Below, in pieces: positions 52,237 to 62,693 of a DNA stretch of 64,000 bases. Positions within the stretch are counted from its first letter, which is position 1; the number at the start of each line of letters is the position of its first letter. A program made the translations under genes and the position numbers. The notes under the pieces were generated by a model that did not search any database, was not told the origin of the DNA, and worked only from the letters and a program-made list of their open reading frames with translations. Source of the stretch: Streptomyces albireticuli (lineage in GTDB: Bacteria; Actinomycetota; Actinomycetes; Streptomycetales; Streptomycetaceae). The DNA is taken from assembly GCF_002192455.1 (NCBI RefSeq), contig NZ_CP021744.1:2448001-2512000 (forward strand), written 5' to 3'.

Positions 52237-53457
52237 TCAGGACCGCCCGGGGACCTTGCCGCAGAACTCCGCCTCCATCACGTCGAAGTAGAGCGAGGTG
52301 TCCTGGAGCCAGTCGCCGTTGATGTTGAAGGTGAGCTGGTGCCGGCCGTCCACGGTGCCGACCGTCGCGGACATCGAGCCGTTGGTGCGGCCGTCCTTGC
52401 CGACGACGGTCACCCCGCAGGTGAGCTCCGCGGACTGCACCCCGAGGCCGTAGCGCATCCCGCCCTGCCCGGGCACCCCGTCGAGCATCTCCGCGAGCCG
52501 GTCCGGGGGCAGCAGGTCGCCCCGGAACAGGGCGCGGTGGAAGCGGTCGAGGTCGCCGGCGGTGGATATCAGGTCGCCGGCCGCGCCCAGCCAGGTCATG
52601 TTCTGCTCGGTGGCGTCGTGGACCGGGGCGTCGGGCGCGTCGTCGTGGAACCGGGAGTAGCCGACGGGGTGCGGCGCGGGCATCCGGGCGCCGGTGCCGG
52701 GGAACGAGGTCCCGCGCAGCCCCAGCGGCTCGATGACGCGGCGCGTGACCTCCTCGGCGTACGTCCGTCCCGTGGCCTTCTCGATGACCAGGCCGGCGAG
52801 CACGTAGTTGGTGTTGGAGTACACCGGCTTCTCCCCCGGGGCGGACCGCGGCGGGTACGTCATCGCGAGGGCGACCAGCGACTCGGGCGTATGGGTGTCG
52901 TAGCGGTGTTCCGGGAAGCCCTTGCCGGAGGAGTTGTGCTGGAAGGCGGGGTCCTCGGTGTGGTTGGGGATGCCGCTGGTGTGGTTGAGGAGCTGGCGCA
53001 GCGTGACCCGGCGGCCGTCGTTGCCGTTGCCCCGGACCAGGCCCGGCAGCCACTTCTCGACGGTGTCGTCCATGCCCAGCCTCCCCTCCGCCGCCAGCTG
53101 GAGGAGCACGGTGGCGATGAAGACCTTGGTGATGCTCGCCGCCCGGAAGCGGTCGTCCGCCGTGCGCTTCGCGCCCGTGCCGGTGTCCGCGACGCCGGCC
53201 GAGCCGAACCAGGTCCCCCGGCCGTCCCTGGCCACGGCGGCCGCGCCGGGGAGCCGGCCCTCCTCCACCAGCCTCCGCAGCGCGGCCCGGGTCGCCTCGT
53301 GGCCGGAGCCCCGTTCCCGGCCGGGAGCGGTGGCCGTGGTGGCGGTGGCCGGCCCGGCCGCGTACGCCGGGGCGAGGGCGGTGCCCGCGGTGGTGGCGCC
53401 CAGCACGGCGGTCACGGCCAGGGAGAGCAGTGCGGTGCGTACGGCTCGCTGCCTCAT
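52237..53457 (-). CDS. Secreted beta-lactamase-fold serine hydrolase (D-Ala-D-Ala carboxypeptidase-like)
   Basis: This 406-residue protein has a signal peptide (MRQRAVRTALLSLAVTAVLGATTAGTALAPAYA) and a class C-like penicillin-binding fold. The SxxK nucleophile motif is in AASITKVF, the Y-x-N motif in VYSNTNY, and HTSGIPNHTE is the usual loop. The third motif near GKDGRTNGS is less standard. Relatives include D-alanyl-D-alanine carboxypeptidases, esterases and peptidases, so the substrate is open. The ATG at 53457 has GGAGG upstream. Confidence 0.9.
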   Translation of the reverse strand: MRQRAVRTALLSLAVTAVLGATTAGTALAPAYAAGPATATTATAPGRERGSGHEATRAALRRLVEEGRLPGAAAVARDGRGTWFGSAGVADTGTGAKRTADDRFRAASITKVFIATVLLQLAAEGRLGMDDTVEKWLPGLVRGNGNDGRRVTLRQLLNHTSGIPNHTEDPAFQHNSSGKGFPEHRYDTHTPESLVALAMTYPPRSAPGEKPVYSNTNYVLAGLVIEKATGRTYAEEVTRRVIEPLGLRGTSFPGTGARMPAPHPVGYSRFHDDAPDAPVHDATEQNMTWLGAAGDLISTAGDLDRFHRALFRGDLLPPDRLAEMLDGVPGQGGMRYGLGVQSAELTCGVTVVGKDGRTNGSMSATVGTVDGRHQLTFNINGDWLQDTSLYFDVMEAEFCGKVPGRS

Positions 53458-54127
53458 CGGTGCTGCCTCCGTCACTCCTGGGGCCGGACCGGCCCCTCGT
53501 GAACGGAGTGACGCCGCGCCCCGCACCCGGGTTGCCCGCCGGTCCGCGCCCCGTCCCCCGGTGGCCCACCGCACCCGTCGCCCCCCGTGGGCCCGTCATT
53601 GGACCACACCATTTCCGGTCGACCAGCGATCCCGGACGCACCACCGCCCGGCGCGCGAAGGGGACTTCCGCGTTCCCGGCGCGACCGGGGGTACGCGCTG
53701 GCGGCGGCGACCGTGACCGCCCCGAGGGGCCGTGCACCGCTATGCGGACCACGTTCTTTCGTCAACGGACGGAATTTGGCCAACTTGCCGCCGCACTCCT
53801 GACACGTACATGCCCGCGGTGGCACTCTTCCCTCCACCGACGCACGGCTTCCCCACGGCACCACCGCCGGGCGCCGGCTACCTCCATATCCCCTTATCGG
53901 CTTCGCCGGTCCGGCTCCGCCGCGCTGTCTCGGCTCCGCCGCCCCGGCCCGTACCCGGCCCCCACACCCCCCGCTCCCGTTGGCCCCTCCCGAGTGCCCG
54001 ACAGCGCCGGGCGGCCCACCGTGTCCGGGGACGTTCCACGTGTTCTGCCTCGCTCTGCCCGGACGGCCAGTTCGCCGTCCGGCCGCCTCAGGCCACGCCC
54101 ACCGTGGTCACCGCAGAAGGAGTCAGC
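53458..54127. other. 670-base divergent intergenic region
   Basis: No supported gene is found. It holds the promoters of the serine hydrolase (-) and M4 protease (+). Most of it is C-rich and Pro/Arg/Ala-coding in every frame; an open frame from 53732 joins the protease gene but lacks a start with a ribosome-binding site. An A/T-richer patch at 53750-53790 (ACGTTCTTTCGTCAACG, GGAATTTGGCCAAC) is the best place for the protease promoter. Confidence 0.4.
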
Positions 54128-56410
54128 GTGAGACCCACCCCCCATCGGCGCGCAGTCGCCACCGGCGCGCTGGTCGCCGTGACGGCGATGCTGGCCGTCG
54201 GCGTGCAGACCGGTTCCGCCACCGCCCGCACCGACGCCACGGACGCCGGCCGCACCCTCGTCGCCAAGGCGGACCCGGGCGCCATGCCCGTCAAGCTCAC
54301 CCCCTCGCAGCGCGCCGAGCTGATACGCGACGCGAACGCCACCAAGGCGCAGACCGCGAAGACCCTGGGCCTCGGCGCCAAGGAGCAGCTGGTCGTCCGT
54401 GACATCAGCAAGGACGCCAACGGCACGCTGCACACCCGCTACGAGCGCACCTACGACGGTCTGCCGGTCCTCGGCGGCGACCTCGTCGTCGACGCCACCA
54501 AGGGCGGCACCCCCAAGACCGTCGCCAAGGCGACCAAGGCGCGCCTCGCGGTCCCGACGACCAGCGCCTCGTTCGCCGCCGGCACCGCCGAGAAGGACGC
54601 GGTCAAGGCCGCGCAGGCACAGGGCTCGAAGGCCACCAAGGCGGAGCGGGCGCCCCGCAAGGTGATCTGGGCGGCCGACGGCACGCCCGTCCTCGCCTAC
54701 GAGACCGTGGTCGGCGGCCTCCAGCACGACGGCACCCCGAACGAGCTGCACGTCATCACGGACGCGCGGACCGGCAAGAAGCTCTTCGAGTTCCAGGGCG
54801 TCAAGCAGGGCGTGGGCAACAGCCAGTACAGCGGCAAGGTCACCATCGGCACCTCGGGGTCCGCCCCGTCGTTCCAGCTCAACGACCCCACGCGCGGCGG
54901 CCACAAGACCTACAACCTCAACCGCGGCACGTCCGGCACCGGCACGCTCTTCACGGACGCGGACGACACCTGGGGCAACGGCACCAGCAGTGACCCGGCC
55001 ACGGCGGGCGTCGACGCCCACTACGGCGCGCAGCTCACCTGGGACTACTACAAGAACGTCCACGGGCGCAGCGGCATCAAGGGCGACGGCAAGGGCGCGT
55101 ACAGCCGGGTCCACTACGGCAACGCCTATGTGAACGCCTTCTGGCAGGACACCTGCTTCTGCATGACGTACGGCGACGGCAGCGGCAACGCCAAGCCGCT
55201 GACCTCGATCGACGTGGCCGCGCACGAGATGACGCACGGCGTCACCTCGGCCACCGCGAACCTCACCTACAGCGGCGAGTCCGGCGGTCTGAACGAGGCC
55301 ACCTCGGACATCTTCGCGGCCGCCGTGGAGTTCTGGGCCGAGAACCCCACCGACAAGGGCGACTACCTGGTCGGCGAGAAGATCGACATCAACAGCAACG
55401 GCACCCCGCTGCGCTACATGGACAAGCCCAGCAAGGACAGCCGTTCCAAGGACGCCTGGTACTCGGGCATCGGCTCCATCGACGTGCACTACTCGTCGGG
55501 CCCGGCCAACCACTGGTTCTACCTGGCCTCCGAGGGCAGCGGCCAGAAGGTCGTCAACGGCGTCTCCTACGACTCCCCGACCTCCGACGGCAAGCCCGTC
55601 ACCGGCATCGGCCGGGACAACGCCGCCAAGATCTGGTTCAAGGCGCTGACCCAGCGGATGCAGTCCAACACCAACTACGCGGGCGCGCGCGACGCGACGC
55701 TGTGGGCCGCCGGTGAGCTCTTCGGCGTCGGCAGCGAGACGTACAACAACGCCGCCAACGCGTGGGCCGCGATCAACGTCGGCAGCCGGGCCACCACCGG
55801 TGTCTCGGTCACCGCGCCCGGCGACCAGACCAGCATCGTGAACACCGCCGTACAGCTCCAGATCAAGGCGTCGAGCTCCTCCTCCGGCGCCCTGACCTAC
55901 TCGGCCACGGGCCTGCCCGCCGGCCTGTCGATCAACTCCTCGACGGGTCTGATCTCCGGCACCCCGACGGCCACCGGCACCAGCAACGTCACGGTGACGG
56001 TGAAGGACTCGGCCGGCCAGACCGGCACGTCCTCCTTCAAGTGGACCGTGAACACCACCGGTGGCGGCAGCGTCTTCGAGAACACCACCCCGGTGGCGAT
56101 CCCGGACGCCAGCAGCGCCGTCACCTCGCCGATCGTCGTGACCCGCAGCGGCAACGGCTCCTCGACGCTGAAGGTGGACGTGAACATCACGCACACCTAC
56201 CGCGGTGACCTCAAGATCGACCTGGTCGCCCCGGACGGCAAGTCCTGGCAGCTCAAGGGCTCCGACCCGTGGGACTCCGCCGAGGACGTCAAGGAGACCT
56301 ACACCGTCGACGCCTCCGGCGCCTCCGCGAGCGGCACCTGGAAGCTCCAGGTCCAGGACGTCTACTCCGGTGACGACGGCACGGTCAACAGCTGGAAGCT
56401 GAGCTTCTGA
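54128..56410 (+). CDS. Secreted M4 (thermolysin-like) metalloprotease with Ig-like and P domains
   Basis: This 760-residue extracellular zinc protease is made as a proenzyme. A signal peptide is followed by FTP and PepSY propeptide domains (residues ~45-210), then the M4 catalytic domain with HEMTH (366-370), the third ligand Glu in GGLNEATSD and the catalytic His in DVHYSSGPANHWFY. After it come a putative Ig-like/PIG repeat (SVTAPGDQTSIVNTAVQLQIKA ... GTPTATGTSNVTV) and a C-terminal proprotein convertase P-domain (HTYRGDLKIDLVAPDGKSW). The GTG at 54128 has AAGGAG 6 bases upstream. P-domains generally aid folding or substrate binding. Confidence 0.95.
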   Translation: MRPTPHRRAVATGALVAVTAMLAVGVQTGSATARTDATDAGRTLVAKADPGAMPVKLTPSQRAELIRDANATKAQTAKTLGLGAKEQLVVRDISKDANGTLHTRYERTYDGLPVLGGDLVVDATKGGTPKTVAKATKARLAVPTTSASFAAGTAEKDAVKAAQAQGSKATKAERAPRKVIWAADGTPVLAYETVVGGLQHDGTPNELHVITDARTGKKLFEFQGVKQGVGNSQYSGKVTIGTSGSAPSFQLNDPTRGGHKTYNLNRGTSGTGTLFTDADDTWGNGTSSDPATAGVDAHYGAQLTWDYYKNVHGRSGIKGDGKGAYSRVHYGNAYVNAFWQDTCFCMTYGDGSGNAKPLTSIDVAAHEMTHGVTSATANLTYSGESGGLNEATSDIFAAAVEFWAENPTDKGDYLVGEKIDINSNGTPLRYMDKPSKDSRSKDAWYSGIGSIDVHYSSGPANHWFYLASEGSGQKVVNGVSYDSPTSDGKPVTGIGRDNAAKIWFKALTQRMQSNTNYAGARDATLWAAGELFGVGSETYNNAANAWAAINVGSRATTGVSVTAPGDQTSIVNTAVQLQIKASSSSSGALTYSATGLPAGLSINSSTGLISGTPTATGTSNVTVTVKDSAGQTGTSSFKWTVNTTGGGSVFENTTPVAIPDASSAVTSPIVVTRSGNGSSTLKVDVNITHTYRGDLKIDLVAPDGKSWQLKGSDPWDSAEDVKETYTVDASGASASGTWKLQVQDVYSGDDGTVNSWKLSF

Positions 56411-56512
56411 GCGACCCGCGGGGTGCGCACGACGTGGACGACCACGCCGCCCTGCACCCCGGTCCCGTCCGGTACCCCCACTGACCGGACACCGCACGGC
56501 ACCGCATGAACC

Positions 56513-56554
56513 AGGCGCCGTCCGGGGTGAGTTCGCCTCCCCCGGACGGCGCCT
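56513..56554. terminator. Bidirectional terminator between M4 protease gene and glgP
   Basis: AGGCGCCGTCCGGGG (56513-56527) pairs perfectly with CCCCGGACGGCGCCT (56540-56554), with a 12-base loop, between two convergent genes. Confidence 0.85.
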
Positions 56555-56561
56555 CACTACG

Positions 56562-59189
56562 TCAGCGCAACAACACCCCCGACGCCCGGTCCGCCGCCTC
56601 CGACGGCAGCGTCACCAGCCCCAGCTCCGCGCCGCTGGCCAGCAGCCGGTGCGCGGGCAGGATCCGGACGGTGTAGCCGAAGGGACCGGTGCGGTCGAGG
56701 GTGAGCGGGCCCTCGTAGATCCGGCGGCCGTCGGTGCCCGGGCCCGCGGTGGGCTTGAGCGGGAAGGTGCTGGTGCGGCTGAGGTGGTCGGAGGGGTCGA
56801 CCCGGCCGGCCACGGCCTGGACCTCGACGTCCGCCGGGTCCAGGGCGCCGAGCGTCACGCTCACCCGCAGCGAGACCGTGGAGCCCAGCTCGGCCGTGCC
56901 GTTCAGGGCCGTGTCCGCCACCGCCTCCACATGGTCCACGGCCACCCCCGGCCAGGCGTCCCGCACCCGGGCCTTCCAGGTGGCGAGCTCCCGGGCCGCG
57001 TCCGGGTTCAGCGCCCGCTGGGCCTCGGCGGCCGGGGTGTAGAGCCGGTCCACGTACTCGCGCACCATCCGCCCGGCGAGCACCTTGGGCCCCAGGGTGG
57101 CGAGGGTCCGGCGGACCATCTCGATCCAGCGGCCGGGCAGCCCGCCCGCCCCGCGGTCGTAGAAGCGCGGGGCGACCCGCTCGGCCAGCAGGTCGTAGAG
57201 CGCCGCGGCCTCCAGGTCGTCCCGGCGGTTCTCGTCGGTGGCCGTGCCGTCGGCGGTGGGGATCGCCCAGCCGAAGTCGGGCTCGAACCACTCGTCCCAC
57301 CAGCCGTCGAGCACGGAGAGGTTGAGACAGCCGTTCAGCGCGGCCTTCATGCCCGAGGTGCCGCACGCCTCCAGCGGGCGCAGCGGGTTGTTGAGCCAGA
57401 CGTCGCAGCCCGGGTAGAGCTTCTGCGCCATGGCCATGCCGTAGTCGGGCAGGAAGACGACGCGGTGGCGTACACGCGGGTCGTCGGCGAACCGCACGAG
57501 CTCCTGCACCAGGCGCTTGCCGCTGTCGTCCGCCGGGTGGGCCTTGCCCGCGACGACGATCTGGATCGGCCGCTCGGGGTGCAGCAGCAGCTCCATCAGC
57601 CGGTCGCGGTCGCGGAGCATCAGGGTGAGGCGTTTGTAGGACGGGACGCGGCGGGCGAAGCCGATGGTGAGCACGTCGGGGTCGAGGACCCCGTCGATCC
57701 AGCCGAGCTCGGCGGTGCCGGCGCCGCGCTCCCGCCAGGAGGCGCGCAGCCGCTCGCGGACCTCCTCGACCAGCTGCTCGCGCAGGGTGCGGCGGAGCTC
57801 CCAGATGTCGGCGTCGGAGATGTCGGCGACGGCGTCCCAGCGCTGGGAGCCGCCGACGGTCAGGGCGTCCTCGGCCCGGCCGGCGCCGATCTGCCGGGCG
57901 CCGAGCCGGAGCACCTCGGGGGCGACCCAGGTGGGGGCGTGCACCCCGTTGGTGACGGAGGTGATCGGCACCTCCTCGGGGTCGAAGCCCGGCCAGAGGC
58001 CGGCGAACATCTGCCGGCTGACCTGGCCGTGCAGGGTGGAGACGCCGTTGGCCCGCTGGGCCAGGCGCAGGCCCATCACGGCCATGTTGAAGAGGTTGGG
58101 CTCGCCGCCGGGGTAGGTCTCCAGGCCGAGTTCGAGCACCCGCTCGACGTCGATGCCGGGCAGTTCCGCGCCGTGGCCGAAGTGCCGGGCGACGAGCTCG
58201 CGGTCGAAGCGGTCGATGCCGGCGGGCACGGGGGTGTGCGTGGTGAAGACGGCGCCGGCCCGCACGCACTCCAGTGCGCCGTCGAAGTCCGCCCCGCGCT
58301 CCACGAGTTCGCGGATGCGCTCCAGGCCGAGGAAGCCGGCGTGGCCCTCGTTGGTGTGGAACACCTCGGGTTCGGGGTGGCCGGTGAGCCGGCAGTACGT
58401 GCGCACGGCACGCACCCCGCCGATGCCCAGGAGCATCTCCTGGAGCAGCCGGTGCTCGCCGCCGCCGCCGTAGAGCCGGTCGGTGACCTCGCGCTCGCCG
58501 GGGGCGTTCTCCTCGACGTCGGAGTCGAGGAGCAGCAGCGGCACCCGGCCGACGCGGGCCTGCCAGATGTAGGCGAGCAGCGAGCGGCCGCCGGGGAGGT
58601 CGAGGCTGACGCGGCTGGGGGTGCCGTCGGGCTCGCGGAGCATGGTGAGCGGGAGCTCGTTGGGGTCGAGCAGGGGGTAGTGCTCCTGCTGCCAGCCCTC
58701 GCGGGAGAGGGACTGGCGGAAGTAGCCGTGGCGGTAGAGCAGCCCGACGCCGATGAGGGGGACGCCGAGGTCGCTCGCGGACTTCAGGTGGTCGCCGGCG
58801 AGGATGCCGAGGCCGCCGCTGTACTGCGGGAGGGCGGCGGTGATGCCGAACTCGGGCGAGAAGTAGGCGACGGCGGCGGGCAGCCCCTCCGGCTGCTCCT
58901 GGTACCAGCGCCGGCCGGTCAGATAGTCGTGCAGGTCGTCGGCCGCCGCGGCGAGCCGCCGCCGGAAGCGGCGGTCCTCGGCGAGGGCGGCCAGGCGGGT
59001 GGCGGGCACGGCGCCCAGCAGCCGCAGCGGGTCACCGGCGGCGGCCCGCCAGCCCTCGGGGTCGACGGCCTGGAAGAGCTCACGGGTCTCGGGGTGCCAG
59101 GACCAGCGCAGATTGCGCGCCAGCTCGCTGAGCGGTCGTAGGGGCTCCGGAAGGACGGGGCGCACACTGAATCGACGAATGGCCTTCAC
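56562..59189 (-). CDS. glgP: Alpha-glucan phosphorylase GlgP (GT35)
   Basis: This 875-residue enzyme uses phosphate to release glucose-1-phosphate from alpha-1,4-glucans. An N-terminal DUF3417 domain is followed by the phosphorylase core. PLP attaches to the Lys in EACGTSGMKAALNG. YFSPEFGI, HTNEGHAGFL and FARRVPSYKR are family marks. The GTG at 59189 (VKAIRRFSVRPVLP) fits the mycobacterial-type GlgP start and length. An extension to 59306 is shadow. It is divergent from an MmyB-type regulator and convergent with the protease gene. Confidence 0.96.
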   Translation of the reverse strand: MKAIRRFSVRPVLPEPLRPLSELARNLRWSWHPETRELFQAVDPEGWRAAAGDPLRLLGAVPATRLAALAEDRRFRRRLAAAADDLHDYLTGRRWYQEQPEGLPAAVAYFSPEFGITAALPQYSGGLGILAGDHLKSASDLGVPLIGVGLLYRHGYFRQSLSREGWQQEHYPLLDPNELPLTMLREPDGTPSRVSLDLPGGRSLLAYIWQARVGRVPLLLLDSDVEENAPGEREVTDRLYGGGGEHRLLQEMLLGIGGVRAVRTYCRLTGHPEPEVFHTNEGHAGFLGLERIRELVERGADFDGALECVRAGAVFTTHTPVPAGIDRFDRELVARHFGHGAELPGIDVERVLELGLETYPGGEPNLFNMAVMGLRLAQRANGVSTLHGQVSRQMFAGLWPGFDPEEVPITSVTNGVHAPTWVAPEVLRLGARQIGAGRAEDALTVGGSQRWDAVADISDADIWELRRTLREQLVEEVRERLRASWRERGAGTAELGWIDGVLDPDVLTIGFARRVPSYKRLTLMLRDRDRLMELLLHPERPIQIVVAGKAHPADDSGKRLVQELVRFADDPRVRHRVVFLPDYGMAMAQKLYPGCDVWLNNPLRPLEACGTSGMKAALNGCLNLSVLDGWWDEWFEPDFGWAIPTADGTATDENRRDDLEAAALYDLLAERVAPRFYDRGAGGLPGRWIEMVRRTLATLGPKVLAGRMVREYVDRLYTPAAEAQRALNPDAARELATWKARVRDAWPGVAVDHVEAVADTALNGTAELGSTVSLRVSVTLGALDPADVEVQAVAGRVDPSDHLSRTSTFPLKPTAGPGTDGRRIYEGPLTLDRTGPFGYTVRILPAHRLLASGAELGLVTLPSEAADRASGVLLR

Positions 59190-59242
59190 CCTCACGAAGG
59201 TAGCGGCGCGGCGGCTCCGGTTTCCGCGTGTTGGGCGCAACT

Positions 59243-59265
59243 GCCTGACCCTGGCAGGGGCAGGC
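59243..59265. promoter_or_regulatory. Imperfect palindrome between glgP and the MmyB-type regulator gene
   Basis: GCCTGACCC-TGGCA-GGGGCAGGC has 9-base arms with one mismatch. It sits mid-way in the 109-base divergent region, so a protein bound here could act on both genes, most simply the adjacent HTH regulator on itself. Confidence 0.45.
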
Positions 59266-59298
59266 GGACGCCGCGCCCCCTGATGTTGACTGGGGCAC

Positions 59299-60213
59299 AT
59301 GGACACACCTGCGGAGTTGGGAGATTTCCTCCGTACGCGCCGGGCCCGCCTCCAGCCGGAGGACGTGGGCCTGGTGGCGTACGGGAAGAGCCGGCGCGTG
59401 CCGGGGCTGCGGCGCGAGGAGCTCGCGCAGCTGGCCGGGGTGAGCGTGGCGTACTACACCAGGCTGGAGCAGGGGCAGTCGGGGAACGCCTCGGACGGGG
59501 TGCTGGACGCCCTGGCGCGGGCGCTGCGGCTGACCCCGGACGAGCACGCGCACCTGCGGAACCTGGCCCGGCCGGGCCGGACGGGGCGGCGGGCCGCGGC
59601 GCGGCCGCAGAGCGCGGGGGCCGGGGTGCGGCAGCTGGTGGCGGCGATGGGCACGCCGGCGGTGGTGCTGGACCTGCGCCACGACGTGCTGGCCTGGAAC
59701 CCGCTGGGTCACGCCCTGCTGGCGGGCCATGTCGACGCCGCGGGGCCCGGCCGGCCGGAGGAGCGGCCCAACACCCAGCGGATCCTGTTCCTGGACAGCC
59801 ACGCGCGGGAGCTGTACCCGCGGTGGGAGGAGGAGGCCAGGCGGGCGGTCGCCGCGCTGCGGCTGGCGGCGGGCGCCCATCCGGAGGACCGCCGGCTGGC
59901 CGAGCTGATCGGTGAACTCTGCATGCGCAGCGAGGAGTTCGCGGCACTGTGGGCGCGGCATCCGGTGCGGGCCTGCACCTCGGGCACGAAGGTCTTCCAC
60001 CATCCGCTGGTGGGGGCGATGTCCCTCCAGTTCGAGATGATGGGGCTGCCGGACACGGACGGCCAGCGGCTGCTGGCGTTCAGCGCGGAGCCGGGCTCCC
60101 CGTCGGAGGCGGCGCTGCGGCTGCTGGCCTCGTCGGTCTCGGAGGCGGGCATTCCAGGTCCGCATGGTGGACCGTACGCGGCCGGTGACCGCTCGGCGCG
60201 GATCACCGGCTGA
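59299..60213 (+). CDS. XRE HTH regulator with MmyB-type ligand-binding domain
   Basis: This 304-residue protein has an N-terminal XRE-type HTH (residues ~8-80: RRVPGLRREELAQLAGVSVAYYTRLEQG), then a PAS-like MmyB ligand domain (TPAVVLDLRHDVLAWNPLGHALL ... FAALWARHPVRACTSGTKVFHHPLVG). This family is usually autoregulatory and linked to a neighbouring oxidoreductase gene; here its neighbours are glgP and glgE instead. ATG start at 59299. Ligand unknown, possibly fatty acids by analogy with an MmyB-like structure. Confidence 0.92.
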   Translation: MDTPAELGDFLRTRRARLQPEDVGLVAYGKSRRVPGLRREELAQLAGVSVAYYTRLEQGQSGNASDGVLDALARALRLTPDEHAHLRNLARPGRTGRRAAARPQSAGAGVRQLVAAMGTPAVVLDLRHDVLAWNPLGHALLAGHVDAAGPGRPEERPNTQRILFLDSHARELYPRWEEEARRAVAALRLAAGAHPEDRRLAELIGELCMRSEEFAALWARHPVRACTSGTKVFHHPLVGAMSLQFEMMGLPDTDGQRLLAFSAEPGSPSEAALRLLASSVSEAGIPGPHGGPYAAGDRSARITG

Positions 60214-60608
60214 TGCAGGGGGGTGACCCGGAAATACGCCGCGCGTACGCACGGGTCACGGGCGGCCGGGCGGCACTACGGCCTCCCGCGGCGGATCCGG
60301 GTGGGCGTTACCCCGTCCGGCCGCCACTTACCCCCTTTTCGCTCATTGCACACGATCGGCTCAACGAGGAGACTTCATACGGGTGACGGAGTGCCGTCCG
60401 TCCTCCCCACACGGTGCCAGGGGAACTACGCACCGGTAGTTCATCCGAGGCGGGCATGCCCGGCCGGGACCGGTGGGAAAGCTCCATCGGTATGCAGGGA
60501 AGTCACGCGTCAGCCGTACCGCCCCCTCCTCCATCGCCTCCGTCGCACGGTCCCGTCGTCTCCGCACTTCTTCCGCACCCACCCGAGTGAACGCGGACAG
60601 GAGCAGTC
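60214..60608. other. Leader region of the glgE-treS operon
   Basis: No gene is supported. GTGACCCG (60223-60230) and CGGGTCAC (60252-60259) form a possible stem after the regulator stop. GAACTAC-GCACCG-GTAGTTC (60423-60442) is a perfect 7-base inverted repeat that may be an operator. The promoter is likely between 60330 and 60440 (A/T-richer around GCTCATTGCACACGATC). Confidence 0.45.
60423..60442 (+). promoter_or_regulatory. Operator-like inverted repeat upstream of glgE
   Basis: GAACTAC (60423-60429), 6-base spacer, GTAGTTC (60436-60442), 167 bases upstream of the glgE start. Symmetry and position are the only evidence. Confidence 0.4.

Positions 60609-62689
<2,081 letters not shown>

Positions 62690-62693
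<4 letters not shown>

Noticed and set aside
53732..54127. N-terminal extension of the M4 protease by 132 residues
   Set aside because: The extension is Pro/Arg/Ala-rich without a signal peptide or ribosome-binding site, whereas the GTG at 54128 has AAGGAG and begins a proper signal peptide.
56562..59306. glgP start at 59306
   Set aside because: The first 39 codons would overlap the divergent regulator start region and do not resemble GlgP; VKAIRRFSVRP at 59189 matches the family start.
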